From the NCBI GenBank assembly GCA_009782245.1, contig WRKK01000308.1, forward strand, positions 1-11,997: DNA of 11,997 nucleotides, written 5' to 3'. Shown here piece after piece: positions 1-7,699 of this stretch. The position numbers and the translations under genes are program-made. Positions within the stretch are counted from its first letter, which is position 1. Every line of letters starts with the position of its first letter. The notes beneath the pieces are model-generated. The model did no database searches and was not told the DNA's origin. It was given only the letters and a program-made list of their open reading frames with translations. Source of the DNA: Defluviitaleaceae bacterium. Lineage in GTDB: Bacteria; Bacillota; Clostridia; Lachnospirales; WQUN01.

Positions 1-340
1 TAGGGGCTAACCTTTTCCACTTGCTTAAGTGTACTCACTTTCGTGATAGTCGTTGAACCTTGCTATTTCTAGCCTTGGCTGCTGAAGGTCGATTGTTTGT
101 GGAGGTTAGGTTTACACCTTGCTCCATTTTGCAACTTTTTTCTACTTTCGTAACATTCACGCTTGGGTTTGTTTATCAAATTTATCCCTACGTTGTAGTG
201 TTGCAAACTTTACGAGTTGCCAGCAATTAAATTAGTTTTCTGTTGGATTTCCACCAACAACTTCATGCAGATTGCTCTGTCATGGAGGGCTTTAACTATT
301 CTTTCTATACAAGGTTGCGTTTGTGTCCTTGCATAGATTT
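1..340 (-). ncRNA. Group I intron, 5' half (subgroup IA-like), cut by left edge
   Basis: Read on the minus strand, this stretch carries the conserved group I core in the right order. P3 5' strand is at 229-235 and pairs with 7-13 (7 bp, two G-U). J3/4 is AAT. The P-type element at 213-228 gives P4 (221-225), pairing with the Q-type element (80-84 within 73-94). P6 is a GAAA-capped hairpin at 62-73. The R-type element GGTTCAACGACTATC at 45-59 supplies the 5' strand of P7. Two hairpins after R, at 36-45 (GAAA loop) and 18-31, fit P7.1 and P7.2, the mark of subgroup IA. Upstream hairpins lie at 305-336, 264-284 (GCAA loop) and 242-258, in the P1/P2 region. The S element, P8, P9 and the 3' splice site would lie beyond the left edge. 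The exact 5' splice site is unresolved, so 340 is approximate. It lies just after the leuA stop, on the leuA strand. In Clostridia such introns are often joined to IS605-type genes (IStrons); that part is inference. Confidence 0.85.
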
Positions 341-362
341 TTTGCAACAGTTTTGTTACCCA

Positions 363-2171
363 TTATGCCCATTCTAAAATCCCCCTGTTTACGGCACTTA
401 GCAACGCTCGAACAGACGAATTTACTATGTTGCGGCTAACTCCTGCACCGAAAATTATTTCATTTTGCTTATTTTCTTGATTTTCTTGGCTTTTCGCATT
501 TTCCGAAGCCAACGAAACGCCAATATAAGTGATTGCACGCGCTTGATTTCCCTTTTCTAAAGCGTGTTGGCTGTAGTGCTTTATTTCAAATTGCAGCTGC
601 AAATGCTCCGATAATGCCTGACAAAACGCCGCAACTATTCCGCCGCCAATACCTGCAATGCTGTTACGTTCGCCGTTTTGCTTTATTTCGGCGAAAATTT
701 TGGTGGTTACTTTTTTGGTGGTTGGCGTAATTTGATAATTGCGTTGCTCGTGCCAAGTTATCAACTCGATTGGTGCAGCCCTGTTTATATAGGATTCTTC
801 AAATAAATTGTAGATTTCTGTGGGCGTTAGTTCGGTTTTGGCGGAATCGGATTTTTGCGTGATAAGCCGACCAAAACTGCGTTGCAGCGGTTTTGGCAAA
901 ATTATTCCGTGGACGGTTTCCAAAATGTACGCCGCCGCCGCCGAGCCAGATTGGCTGTTTACTCGAATTATTGGGTCGTAATTTCTGCCGACATCTAGCG
1001 GATCGATTGGCAAATACGGCATTTCCCAAAAAATTGCGGTTTTGTCCAATTTTTCTGAATTTCCCATATTTTCGGATTTTTCCGATTTATCGGACTTTTC
1101 AGCAAACTCCGCACGTTTCGCCATTCCCTTGCGAATCGCATCTTGGTGCGAACCAGAAAACGCCGTATAAACCAAATCTCCAGCGTACGGATGCCGCGGA
1201 TGAACAGGTAATCCAGTATATTTTGTGTAGATATCGATTGCGTTGTCTATGTTGGAAAAATCCAAATTGGGATTTATTCCATGCGAATACAAATTCATTG
1301 CAATCGTGATAATATCGGCGTTTCCTGTGCGTTCGCCGTTGCCGAACAGCGTACCTTCGACTCTGTCTGCGCCAGCCAGCAAGGAAAGCTCTGTTGCGGC
1401 GACTGCTGTACCACGGTCGTTGTGTCCGTGCAAGCTGACCGTTATGTTTTGGCGATTGTGCAAATTTTTGCACATAAATTCCACCATATCGGCGTGGACA
1501 TTCGGCGTGTGCGTTTCCACCGTTATTGGCAGATTTATAATGATTTTTTGGGATTTTTGCCCATTTTCTCCGTTTTGCCAAGTTTTTATTACCTCATTGC
1601 ACACCGAAACCGCAAAATCTGGCTCTGTTTGCGAAAAACATTCTGGAGAATATTCAAAAATGAACTCCGTTTCGCCATTTTCGGAATATTGTGCGGCGTA
1701 TTTTTGCAAAGATTTCGCTCCTAAAACGGCTAAATCTAGCGTTTCTTGCTGAGATTTCTGAAAAACAACATCTCGGTGCAAGGGAGAAGTTGCGTTGTAT
1801 AAATGCACAATCGCCCGTTTTACGCCGTCCAGAGCCGCAAACGTTTGCTGAATGAACTCATCTCGTGCTGGCGTAAGCACCTGAATTGTAACGTCCGCTG
1901 GAATCAAATCTTGCGTTATCAACGTCCGCAAAAAGTTGAACTCCGTCTCCGATGCGGACGGAAATCCCACTTCAATTTCCTTAAATCCCGTTTTTACCAA
2001 AAATTCAAAAAAATTAGTTTTTTGTTCTAAAGTCATGGGATTTTGTAGCGATTGATTGCCGTCGCGCAAGTCTACGCTGCACCAAATTGGGGCTTGCGTT
2101 AGCTGCTTGCTTGGCCAGGTTCGCTCGTTAAATTCAATTATCGGCTTTGCTTTGTATTTTTTGTAATCCAT
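363..2171 (-). CDS. leuA: 2-isopropylmalate synthase (long LeuA, yeast/actinobacterial type)
   Basis: Condenses acetyl-CoA with 2-ketoisovalerate to 2-isopropylmalate, the committed step of leucine synthesis, in the cytoplasm. At 602 aa it matches the long LeuA class. The TIM barrel (about 25-320) carries DLRDGNQSL at 34-42 (R36, metal-binding D37), HGHND at 248-252 (metal ligands H248, H250) and the GNGERTGN motif ending in N284. YLPIDP and VNSQSG (386-409) lie in the linker region. The C-terminal regulatory (leucine-binding) domain from about 450 includes GIGGGIVAAF and ends in SAVNRGILEWA, so the gene looks complete. Three low-complexity charged inserts rich in Lys, Ser, Glu and Asn sit at about 199-208, 359-377 and 557-570, outside the catalytic motifs. 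A GGAG box 8 nt before the ATG supports the start. It is the last gene of the minus-strand unit and is followed directly by a group I intron. No T-box or attenuator is seen in the 26-bp gap upstream. Confidence 0.95.
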   Translation of the reverse strand: MDYKKYKAKPIIEFNERTWPSKQLTQAPIWCSVDLRDGNQSLQNPMTLEQKTNFFEFLVKTGFKEIEVGFPSASETEFNFLRTLITQDLIPADVTIQVLTPARDEFIQQTFAALDGVKRAIVHLYNATSPLHRDVVFQKSQQETLDLAVLGAKSLQKYAAQYSENGETEFIFEYSPECFSQTEPDFAVSVCNEVIKTWQNGENGQKSQKIIINLPITVETHTPNVHADMVEFMCKNLHNRQNITVSLHGHNDRGTAVAATELSLLAGADRVEGTLFGNGERTGNADIITIAMNLYSHGINPNLDFSNIDNAIDIYTKYTGLPVHPRHPYAGDLVYTAFSGSHQDAIRKGMAKRAEFAEKSDKSEKSENMGNSEKLDKTAIFWEMPYLPIDPLDVGRNYDPIIRVNSQSGSAAAAYILETVHGIILPKPLQRSFGRLITQKSDSAKTELTPTEIYNLFEESYINRAAPIELITWHEQRNYQITPTTKKVTTKIFAEIKQNGERNSIAGIGGGIVAAFCQALSEHLQLQFEIKHYSQHALEKGNQARAITYIGVSLASENAKSQENQENKQNEIIFGAGVSRNIVNSSVRALLSAVNRGILEWA

Positions 2172-2197
2172 TTAAGGAACTCCGTTTCTAGTTGGTT

Positions 2198-2950
2198 TTA
2201 TATTTTTATCTGGAAATGTTCTAAAAGTAGCTGATTGTAATGCTCTTCGGATTGCGGCGTGATGACTTCAACGTTGTTGGGCGAAAATAGCTTGATTTCA
2301 CGGTTTGCGACCGATTTCCGTCCGTCTTCCGTGAAAATATGCACCATATCCATTGTGCGGAAGAACGATTCTGGGTGCTTTTCGCAGTAAAATGACGGCA
2401 TTATGTAATCCAAATCAAGCTGCTCTTCCTCGGTAAAAGCGTACACCGCTGACCATTCGTGCTTTTTGCGTTCGTACAGCACATTTCCCAGGAACGGCTC
2501 TTTTTCTAGCTTGTAGACTTCGTTGCCGCGCTGCATGGGCGTATCAAAAATGAACGGTAGCGGAGTGCGTGGCACAACAGCGCCCACGCCAACATCGCAG
2601 AGGAAATCCTTACCGTTGCAGGTAACTCGCAAAACTCGGTGGCGGCGCATTGGGATTGTGGGTTCGTCGCGCAAATAGCGTGCCATGTAATCGACCACCG
2701 CAAAGCCCAGCGTTTTAAGCAACCACGCAAAAAGCCCGTTAAGTTCAAAACAATAGCCGCCACGATTGCGGATTACGATTTTTTCGTAGATGTCCGCAAC
2801 TTCCAGCGAGATTGGGATATTCCGCATTATGTCAAGGTTTTCGTATGGGACGGTTTTTAGATGCTGATGTTGCAGTAGGTTTAGGGTTTGTAGGTCGTTT
2901 TTGGCTATGCCGTCAACGCCGATTCTTGTTAGGTAGGGTTTTAGTTCCAT
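2198..2950 (-). CDS. Arylamine N-acetyltransferase
   Basis: A cytoplasmic acetyl-CoA-dependent enzyme of the NAT family, which transfers acetyl groups to arylamines, arylhydroxylamines or hydrazines through a cysteine thioester. The catalytic triad is intact: Cys67 in RNRGGYCFELN, His104 in MRRHRVLRV and Asp119 in LCDVGVG. The N-terminal VPYENLD (34-40) is also typical. Length 250 aa is close to the family norm of roughly 250-280. The start has AAAGGAG 7 nt upstream. It lies 34 bp downstream of the Uma2-like gene and 26 bp upstream of leuA, so all are probably on one transcript. Some NAT homologues form amide bonds in secondary metabolism, but no biosynthetic cluster surrounds it here, so a detoxifying role is equally possible. 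The true substrate cannot be told from sequence. Confidence 0.93.
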   Translation of the reverse strand: MELKPYLTRIGVDGIAKNDLQTLNLLQHQHLKTVPYENLDIMRNIPISLEVADIYEKIVIRNRGGYCFELNGLFAWLLKTLGFAVVDYMARYLRDEPTIPMRRHRVLRVTCNGKDFLCDVGVGAVVPRTPLPFIFDTPMQRGNEVYKLEKEPFLGNVLYERKKHEWSAVYAFTEEEQLDLDYIMPSFYCEKHPESFFRTMDMVHIFTEDGRKSVANREIKLFSPNNVEVITPQSEEHYNQLLLEHFQIKI

Positions 2951-2984
2951 GGGTTCGCTCCTTTGGCTATTTTTTATTTATTTT

Positions 2985-3521
2985 TTATTTGTAGACGTTT
3001 TGTAAATCAATTTCAAGCCCATTTTGCGTTGTTAGCTTGGATTTTAGGCTTTTTGTGGGGAGTTTTTGGTTGCCGATAGTTACCGTTATTGTATCGCTGT
3101 CTTGGTAAATTTGCCAAAATTCCGTCTTGTTAGATGTGGAATAAAGTTGTTGCTTAAACTGTATTTCGCCCAATTTATTGGATTCTGACCAAACTTCAAC
3201 AATCAAATCTGGGCAGCCGATAACTCGCACGCCCGTATTATTGTATAAAAACGGATTTTTCTTGAATATCATTAAATCTGGGATAACAACCGACATCATA
3301 TTGAGGACATCGGAACTGTAATTTTCGGCGGACGTTTCCAAATCCGCCAAAAATCCGCCCTCTATGCGGTTGCCGAGGTACACCAAATCACAATCCTCTT
3401 TGCTAATAATTTCTTCCGTGGAAAATAAGTCAAAATATCGGCTAAGCTGGGAATATATCGAGCCCGTTAAAGCCCTGTGTTTTGGCATAGTTCCCATATC
3501 CAAAAAAGTGTAATCTGTCAT
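2985..3521 (-). CDS. Uma2 / DUF820 family protein (PD-(D/E)XK nuclease fold)
   Basis: A 178-aa protein of the Uma2 (DUF820) family, whose members adopt a restriction-endonuclease-like fold. The candidate active-site line-up is Asp82 in VIPDLMIF, then Asp105 and Glu109 in CPDLIVEVWSESN, then Lys123 in the helix EIQFKQQLY. The usual EYWLVDP-like strand is replaced by EFWQIYQ, so it is a divergent member. An AGGAGG box 4 nt before the ATG supports the start. It sits between an aldo/keto reductase (8 bp upstream) and an N-acetyltransferase (34 bp downstream). The family is very abundant in cyanobacteria and common in some Clostridia. Its cellular role is not established, and nuclease activity here is inference from the fold and conserved residues only. 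No toxin-antitoxin partner or transposase is adjacent. Confidence 0.8.
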   Translation of the reverse strand: MTDYTFLDMGTMPKHRALTGSIYSQLSRYFDLFSTEEIISKEDCDLVYLGNRIEGGFLADLETSAENYSSDVLNMMSVVIPDLMIFKKNPFLYNNTGVRVIGCPDLIVEVWSESNKLGEIQFKQQLYSTSNKTEFWQIYQDSDTITVTIGNQKLPTKSLKSKLTTQNGLEIDLQNVYK

Positions 3522-3529
3522 AAAACCTC

Positions 3530-4549
3530 CTACCGCCGTTTAACGTCCGCACCATGCACCCAATTTGGGCTTGGCGGAATCGGCCCAACCATTTTGTGGG
3601 GAACATACGCCTCTTCCAGGTAGGTAATTTCGTCAGCGGAAAGCGTGATATTTACGGCGTTTATAGCGTCTTCCAAATGGGACATTTTTGTTACGCCCAT
3701 AACTGGCGATGCCACAAACGGTTTGTGCAACGTCCACGCAAGAGCAATTTGGCTTGGCGAAACGCCGTGATTTTTGGCGGTTTCTGCAACACGGTCAATT
3801 ATTATTTGGTCTTGCTGTTCGGTTGCTTGATATTTCTGCGTTTGCACGTTGTCCGTTTTGGTGCGTTGCGAATCCGAGTTTGTGCCGCGCGAAAGCCGCC
3901 CAGATGCAAGTGGGCTGTACGGCGTTCCTTGGATATTTTGGTCAAGGCACATGGGAATCATCTCTCGTTCCTCTTCACGATAAATTAGATTGTAATGATT
4001 TTGCACGCTGACAAATTTTGTCCAGTTGTGCTTTTCGGCGACAAATTGGGCTTTTTGCAACTGCCACGCAAACATTGAAGATGCTCCAATATAGCGAACT
4101 TTTCCCATTTTTATAACATCATGCAAAGCGGACATTGTTTCTTCGATGGGAACGTTGTAATCCCAGCGGTGCGTAACGTAAAGGTCGATGTAATCTAAAC
4201 CAAGCCGTTGCAGACTGTTGTCAACCTCGTTTAATATTGCCTTGCGTGAAAGCCCTTGCGAGTTTTGCCCGTCTTTCATGCGATTGTATACTTTTGTTGC
4301 AACGACGATTTCGTCTCGTTTTGCGTATTCTTTTATGGCTCGTCCTAGAAATTCCTCGCTGCTGCCGAAAGAGTAAACGTTTGCGGTGTCGAAAAAGTTT
4401 ATCCCTGCTTCGATGGCTCTTTTTATTAGGGTTCGGCTTTCGTCTTCTGGCAAAGCCCAGCCGCTAAAGCCAGATTCTGTCGAGCCGAAACTCATACAGC
4501 CTAGGCAAATGCGGGATATGTCCATTCCTGCTAATTTTGTGTAGTTCAT
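3530..4549 (-). CDS. Aldo/keto reductase, YajO-like
   Basis: A cytoplasmic NAD(P)H-dependent oxidoreductase of the AKR superfamily (339 aa, TIM barrel). The catalytic tetrad is complete: Asp54 and Tyr59 in NFFDTANVYS, Lys86 in VVATKVY and His127 in YVTHRWD. Segments such as CLGCMSFG, YIGASSMFAWQ and HYNLIYREEEREM closely resemble Escherichia coli YajO as I recall it, as does the order of motifs. The substrate is unknown. YajO-type enzymes reduce aldehydes and ketones, and a link of YajO to pentose-phosphate/thiamine metabolism has been proposed. AGGAGG lies 7 nt before the ATG, and a good promoter is immediately upstream, so this is the first gene of the unit running to leuA. A polar stretch at about 220-246 (Gln/Thr/Ser/Asp-rich) replaces the shorter loop of YajO. 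Confidence 0.92.
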   Translation of the reverse strand: MNYTKLAGMDISRICLGCMSFGSTESGFSGWALPEDESRTLIKRAIEAGINFFDTANVYSFGSSEEFLGRAIKEYAKRDEIVVATKVYNRMKDGQNSQGLSRKAILNEVDNSLQRLGLDYIDLYVTHRWDYNVPIEETMSALHDVIKMGKVRYIGASSMFAWQLQKAQFVAEKHNWTKFVSVQNHYNLIYREEEREMIPMCLDQNIQGTPYSPLASGRLSRGTNSDSQRTKTDNVQTQKYQATEQQDQIIIDRVAETAKNHGVSPSQIALAWTLHKPFVASPVMGVTKMSHLEDAINAVNITLSADEITYLEEAYVPHKMVGPIPPSPNWVHGADVKRR

Positions 4550-4579
4550 AAAATAACCTCCTAAAGTTTTGATAGATTT

Positions 4580-4608
4580 ATTCTACTGGAAAACTTGGGA
4601 AAGTGCAA
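4580..4608 (-). promoter_or_regulatory. Sigma-A-type promoter of the aldo/keto reductase-leuA unit
   Basis: On the minus strand, TTGCAC (-35, 4603-4608) and TAGAAT (-10, 4580-4585) are separated by exactly 17 bp. It lies after the terminator of the upstream gene pair and about 30 bp before the aldo/keto reductase start, leaving a short leader with AGGAGG. Both hexamers match the consensus at 4-5 of 6 positions. Assignment is by pattern only. Confidence 0.7.
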
Positions 4609-4636
4609 GGGGAAATAATTTGTGTTTTAATCGCAC

Positions 4637-4664
4637 AAAAAAATCGCTTGCTGGGCAAGCGATT
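4637..4664 (-). terminator. Intrinsic terminator after the copper-amine-oxidase-fold gene
   Basis: A perfect 10-bp stem (4642-4651 with 4655-4664, three-base loop) is followed on the minus strand by seven T residues (4637-4643). It begins 20 bp after the stop of the secreted-protein gene and ends before the next promoter, so it should separate the two minus-strand transcripts. Confidence 0.9.
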
Positions 4665-4683
4665 CAAAGTTGCATTATTAAAA

Positions 4684-5475
4684 TCAATTCCCGCCAACCA
4701 CAAAAATATGCGCATGCCTAAAAAGTCGGTCGGCACTAGTAACCATAACCCGTTGTTCGCCAAATTCATTTTCGCCAACTAGCCAACTCCAGGTTACAAC
4801 CCCGTTATTATCGGAAGTTGCCGAATTTAGCCCCCGTTCGCCTCCTGATGCCGAAAACACTTCAATATGGTATTCCGTGTTCGGAATACCGAAAAATATA
4901 AGCGTTATTTCTTCGTTTACAGCAGGGTTTTCTGGCGTAACGATAAATCTTCCAAATTCTGGAAGATTATTAGTGGATACTTCTGCGGTTGCTGGGATTG
5001 TTGGTATTGCTGGGATTGTTGGGATTGCTGGAATCGGCGGCAAGCCTTGCGTTATTACCAGCCTGTAAAAATCTGCACCCCAATGCAAAACAAAACTATA
5101 GCCAAAAGGCTCTAAAATGACGGGGCGCAGCGGCACCATTGCCGAGCCGCCTACAATTTGTGCAGGCAAGCCTAAATTGTGCGGTGTGCCGTTTACCGTG
5201 AATGTTGTGCTGCCGATTGTGATAACAACTCGGTTGGTGCTGTCTTCCAAAATAATTTGCCCGTCCCAAGATACATCAACGCCGAGTTGCTCGAATATGC
5301 CACGGACTGGTATAAAAACATTGCCGTCAATAAACATGGGCGGTTGTTCGCTAAAAATCACGTTTTGCCCGTTTATGGTTACGTTTACTCCGCTTGCTCC
5401 GCTGGCGTAAGTTGGCGTTGCGGCAAAAAACGCCGCCATAATCGCCAATGATAAGATTGCTAAAAATTTTTTCAT
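4684..5475 (-). CDS. Secreted protein with copper-amine-oxidase N-terminal-like domain
   Basis: A 263-aa exported protein. Residues 1-24 form a signal peptide (MKKFLAILSL, hydrophobic core, cleavage near TYAS). Residues about 30-143 match the copper amine oxidase N-terminal domain (PF07833 type), with its paired motif: FIDGNVFIPVRGIFEQLGVD at 48-67 and a second half from VGGSAMVPLRP around 108-118. This domain is a common non-enzymatic cell-surface module in Firmicutes. A linker of repeated Ile-Pro-Ala/Thr follows at 148-162, then a beta-rich, possibly Ig-like domain (about 170-263). No catalytic oxidase domain or sorting signal is present, so it is probably released or weakly wall-bound. The start chosen is the ATG at 5473-5475, with AAGGAG 9 nt upstream. 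The longer frame to 5589 lacks support and would bury the signal peptide and overlap the rhamnosidase. It lies 49 bp downstream of that gene and is probably co-transcribed. Confidence 0.85.
   Translation of the reverse strand: MKKFLAILSLAIMAAFFAATPTYASGASGVNVTINGQNVIFSEQPPMFIDGNVFIPVRGIFEQLGVDVSWDGQIILEDSTNRVVITIGSTTFTVNGTPHNLGLPAQIVGGSAMVPLRPVILEPFGYSFVLHWGADFYRLVITQGLPPIPAIPTIPAIPTIPATAEVSTNNLPEFGRFIVTPENPAVNEEITLIFFGIPNTEYHIEVFSASGGERGLNSATSDNNGVVTWSWLVGENEFGEQRVMVTSADRLFRHAHIFVVGGN
4990..5034 (-). repeat. Ile-Pro-Ala/Thr coding repeat (18-bp unit)
   Basis: About two and a half copies of an 18-bp unit encode IPAIPT in the linker of the secreted protein (residues 148-162). Nearly identical codons are reused in each copy, which suggests recent expansion by slippage. 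It probably forms an extended spacer between the two domains. Confidence 0.85.
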
Positions 5476-5484
5476 TGTGCTACT

Positions 5485-5490
5485 CTCCTT
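5485..5490 (-). promoter_or_regulatory. Ribosome binding site fixing the secreted-protein start
   Basis: AAGGAG on the minus strand lies 9 nt before the ATG at 5473-5475. It selects this start over the in-frame upstream methionine at 5587-5589, which would make a protein without an N-terminal signal peptide. Confidence 0.8.
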
Positions 5491-5524
5491 TTTTTGAATT
5501 TGCTTGAATTTTTGCGTTGCCCCG

Positions 5525-7699
5525 CTATTTAGCTTGCCAAAACGTGTAACTGCCTTTTTCCACCGAATAATTTTGCTTGCCAATGACAACCTCGGCGGGA
5601 ACGGGCGTTAGAATATCGTAACGCAATTTTCCGCTAATATACTGCCATTTTACACTTATAGTGCCGTGTTTTGTTTCAAGTTTTGCCGAAAGCCAGCCCA
5701 GCCGCTCGTCTGGCTGCGGGGCAATGCGAACCTTGGCAAAACCAGGAAAATCCTCTATTGTTTGTATACCCGCCGCAACGCTGTAGACCCAGTCAGCGAC
5801 CGCACCGTAGGCGTAATGGTTAAACGAGTTCATGTCGGTGGTTTGCATATCGCCGTTGGGCTTTATGCTGTCCCAACGCTCCCAAATGGTGGTTGCGCCC
5901 TTGGTTACGGGGTACAGCCAGGACGGGTATTCTTCCCGCAACAGTAAAGTGTACGCCAAATCGGCATGACCGTATCGGCTTAAAACGTGCAATAAGTACG
6001 GAGTGCCGACAAATCCCGTTTTAAGCTGGCTGCCGTCTTGGATAATTTTTTTTGCTAAATCGTCCGCTGTTTGTTGCGGATTGTCTGAAAGGTTGAATTG
6101 CACCGCCAAAACGTGCTCGGTTTGCGTGTTGTAAGTTGGAAATTTTTCACGAAATGCTTTAATTGCGTTTTGGTGCAAATGTTCGTGTTTAACCGTTTTT
6201 TTGCCCAAAACTTTCCCCGTTTTTATGGTTATTTCCAAAGAATGCACATAAAACGCCGATGCAATAAAATCGTGCCTAGTTGTGCTGTTGTGTGCGCCGT
6301 CCTCCGATTTATCCAATGAAAGCCAGTCGCCGTAATGTGTGCCGCCTATCCACAAAAATTGCTCTTTGGTGGAAGTTTTGATAAAATGCACCCATTTGCA
6401 CATACTGTCGTATTGGTTGGCTAAAATGGCTTTGTTGCCGTATGTTAGGTAGATTTGCCAGGGGCAAATTGTGGCGGCATCGCCCCAAGCGGCGCTACCT
6501 GCGGCGCCATTCATTGCATCGGGGATAACGTGCTGTACTGCCCCATTTGGCAACTGTTCCAATGCTAAATCGGCAAGCCATTTTGTAAAAAATTTTTCAA
6601 CGTCAAAGTTGTAAGTTGCCGTTTTAACAAAAACCTGGGCATCGCCCGTCCAGCCAAGCCGCTCGTCTCGTTGCGGGCAATCGGTGGGAATATCCAAAAA
6701 ATTGCCTTTTTGCCCCCAAACAACATTTTCAAACAAGCGATTAAGCAACGGATTAGCGGATTCTAGCCAGCCCGTGCGGTTCATATCGGAATGCACAGAA
6801 ATAGCCGTAAAAATATCGGCAAGATTTTCGGTTGCCAAATTTTCGGGAAACTCGTCTAAACGGGCGTATCTAAAGCCGAAAAATGTAAATTTTGGCTTAT
6901 AACTTTGCTCGCCGCCGCAGCAAACATAGGTTAAAAGGGATTTTGCACCCCGATAATTTGCGTTGTAAAAATTGCCGTCTTTATCCAAAACTTCGGCAAA
7001 GGAAACTTGTATTTTATCGCCGTTTTTGGTAGATTTTGGCAAATTTAGCTGAATGTAGCCCGTTAAATTTTGTCCAAAATCGATAACCCGTTCATTTTTG
7101 GGCGTTGTAATTATTTCGCAGGGGATTAGGCGGTCTATTTCGCAAATTTTTTCGCCCTGCTGCGGAACAAATTTTGTTTCCAGCCCCGCATATTCTTGCA
7201 CAGGCTCTAATGCGGTGTTGGCGATAGTTGCATCGTAATATTCGCCGTCGTACAGTTCGCTGAAACGGACGGGACTTTCCTGTACCCGCCAAGTTGCATC
7301 GGTTTTTATGGTTTCTATGCCGTTTATTGCTATGTTTGCGATAATTCCGCAGGTTAAATTTTGGCGGGCTAATTTTTCGTCATCGTTTAGCCAACCTGGA
7401 ATCGGGCTGGCGTACCAACCTTTGCCGACTGTTATGATTAGCGTGTTGTTTTCCTGCAAAAGTTCGGTAATGGTGTATTCTTGGCATTGCAAGCGTTTTG
7501 CGGAAGTCCAGCCAGGTGCTAATATGTAATCGCCTACACGGTTGCCATTAAGATACGCCTCGTAAACACCCGCCGCCGTTACGGTCATCGTAGCTTGGTT
7601 GACAATACCCACATCGGCTAGTTCAAACTTTTTTACAAAAGCTGGGCAAACATCGCCAAAATGGCGGCTTGGTTTAATCCATTTTGCATTTTTATACAT
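5525..7699 (-). CDS. Alpha-L-rhamnosidase, glycoside hydrolase family 78
   Basis: Hydrolyses terminal alpha-L-rhamnose from glycosides or oligosaccharides by an inverting mechanism. The (alpha/alpha)6 catalytic domain (about 305-640) carries DCPQRDERLGWTGD at 340-353. By alignment with characterised GH78 enzymes this gives Asp340, general acid Glu346, Trp350 and Asp353. The candidate general base is Glu607 in TTIWERWDS. Beta-sandwich domains precede it (about 35-170 with GVYEAYLNGNRVG, and about 195-300 with VIDFGQNLTGY), and a C-terminal beta domain follows. At 724 aa it is shorter than the usual 850-1000 and lacks the extra N-terminal domain. There is no signal peptide, so it should act in the cytoplasm on imported small rhamnosides. 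I choose the ATG at 7697-7699; a GTG three codons upstream is possible. The ribosome binding site is weak (GAAAG). The next gene in the unit is the secreted copper-amine-oxidase-fold protein. No rhamnose catabolic genes or transporter are in view. Confidence 0.93.
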   Translation of the reverse strand: MYKNAKWIKPSRHFGDVCPAFVKKFELADVGIVNQATMTVTAAGVYEAYLNGNRVGDYILAPGWTSAKRLQCQEYTITELLQENNTLIITVGKGWYASPIPGWLNDDEKLARQNLTCGIIANIAINGIETIKTDATWRVQESPVRFSELYDGEYYDATIANTALEPVQEYAGLETKFVPQQGEKICEIDRLIPCEIITTPKNERVIDFGQNLTGYIQLNLPKSTKNGDKIQVSFAEVLDKDGNFYNANYRGAKSLLTYVCCGGEQSYKPKFTFFGFRYARLDEFPENLATENLADIFTAISVHSDMNRTGWLESANPLLNRLFENVVWGQKGNFLDIPTDCPQRDERLGWTGDAQVFVKTATYNFDVEKFFTKWLADLALEQLPNGAVQHVIPDAMNGAAGSAAWGDAATICPWQIYLTYGNKAILANQYDSMCKWVHFIKTSTKEQFLWIGGTHYGDWLSLDKSEDGAHNSTTRHDFIASAFYVHSLEITIKTGKVLGKKTVKHEHLHQNAIKAFREKFPTYNTQTEHVLAVQFNLSDNPQQTADDLAKKIIQDGSQLKTGFVGTPYLLHVLSRYGHADLAYTLLLREEYPSWLYPVTKGATTIWERWDSIKPNGDMQTTDMNSFNHYAYGAVADWVYSVAAGIQTIEDFPGFAKVRIAPQPDERLGWLSAKLETKHGTISVKWQYISGKLRYDILTPVPAEVVIGKQNYSVEKGSYTFWQAK

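Noticed and set aside
305..336. Hairpin after leuA as an intrinsic terminator
   Set aside because: The 10-bp stem has no T-run after it on the minus strand. It fits better as a P1/P2-region helix of the group I intron.
1..362. A protein-coding fragment or riboswitch in the left flank
   Set aside because: No open frame of useful length exists, and the conserved elements match a group I intron core rather than a riboswitch class.
893..1752. Open frames overlapping leuA on both strands
   Set aside because: They are compositionally driven shadows of leuA with no recognisable family and no ribosome binding sites.
5476..5589. N-terminal extension of the secreted protein
   Set aside because: It overlaps the rhamnosidase end, lacks a ribosome binding site and would hide an obvious signal peptide.
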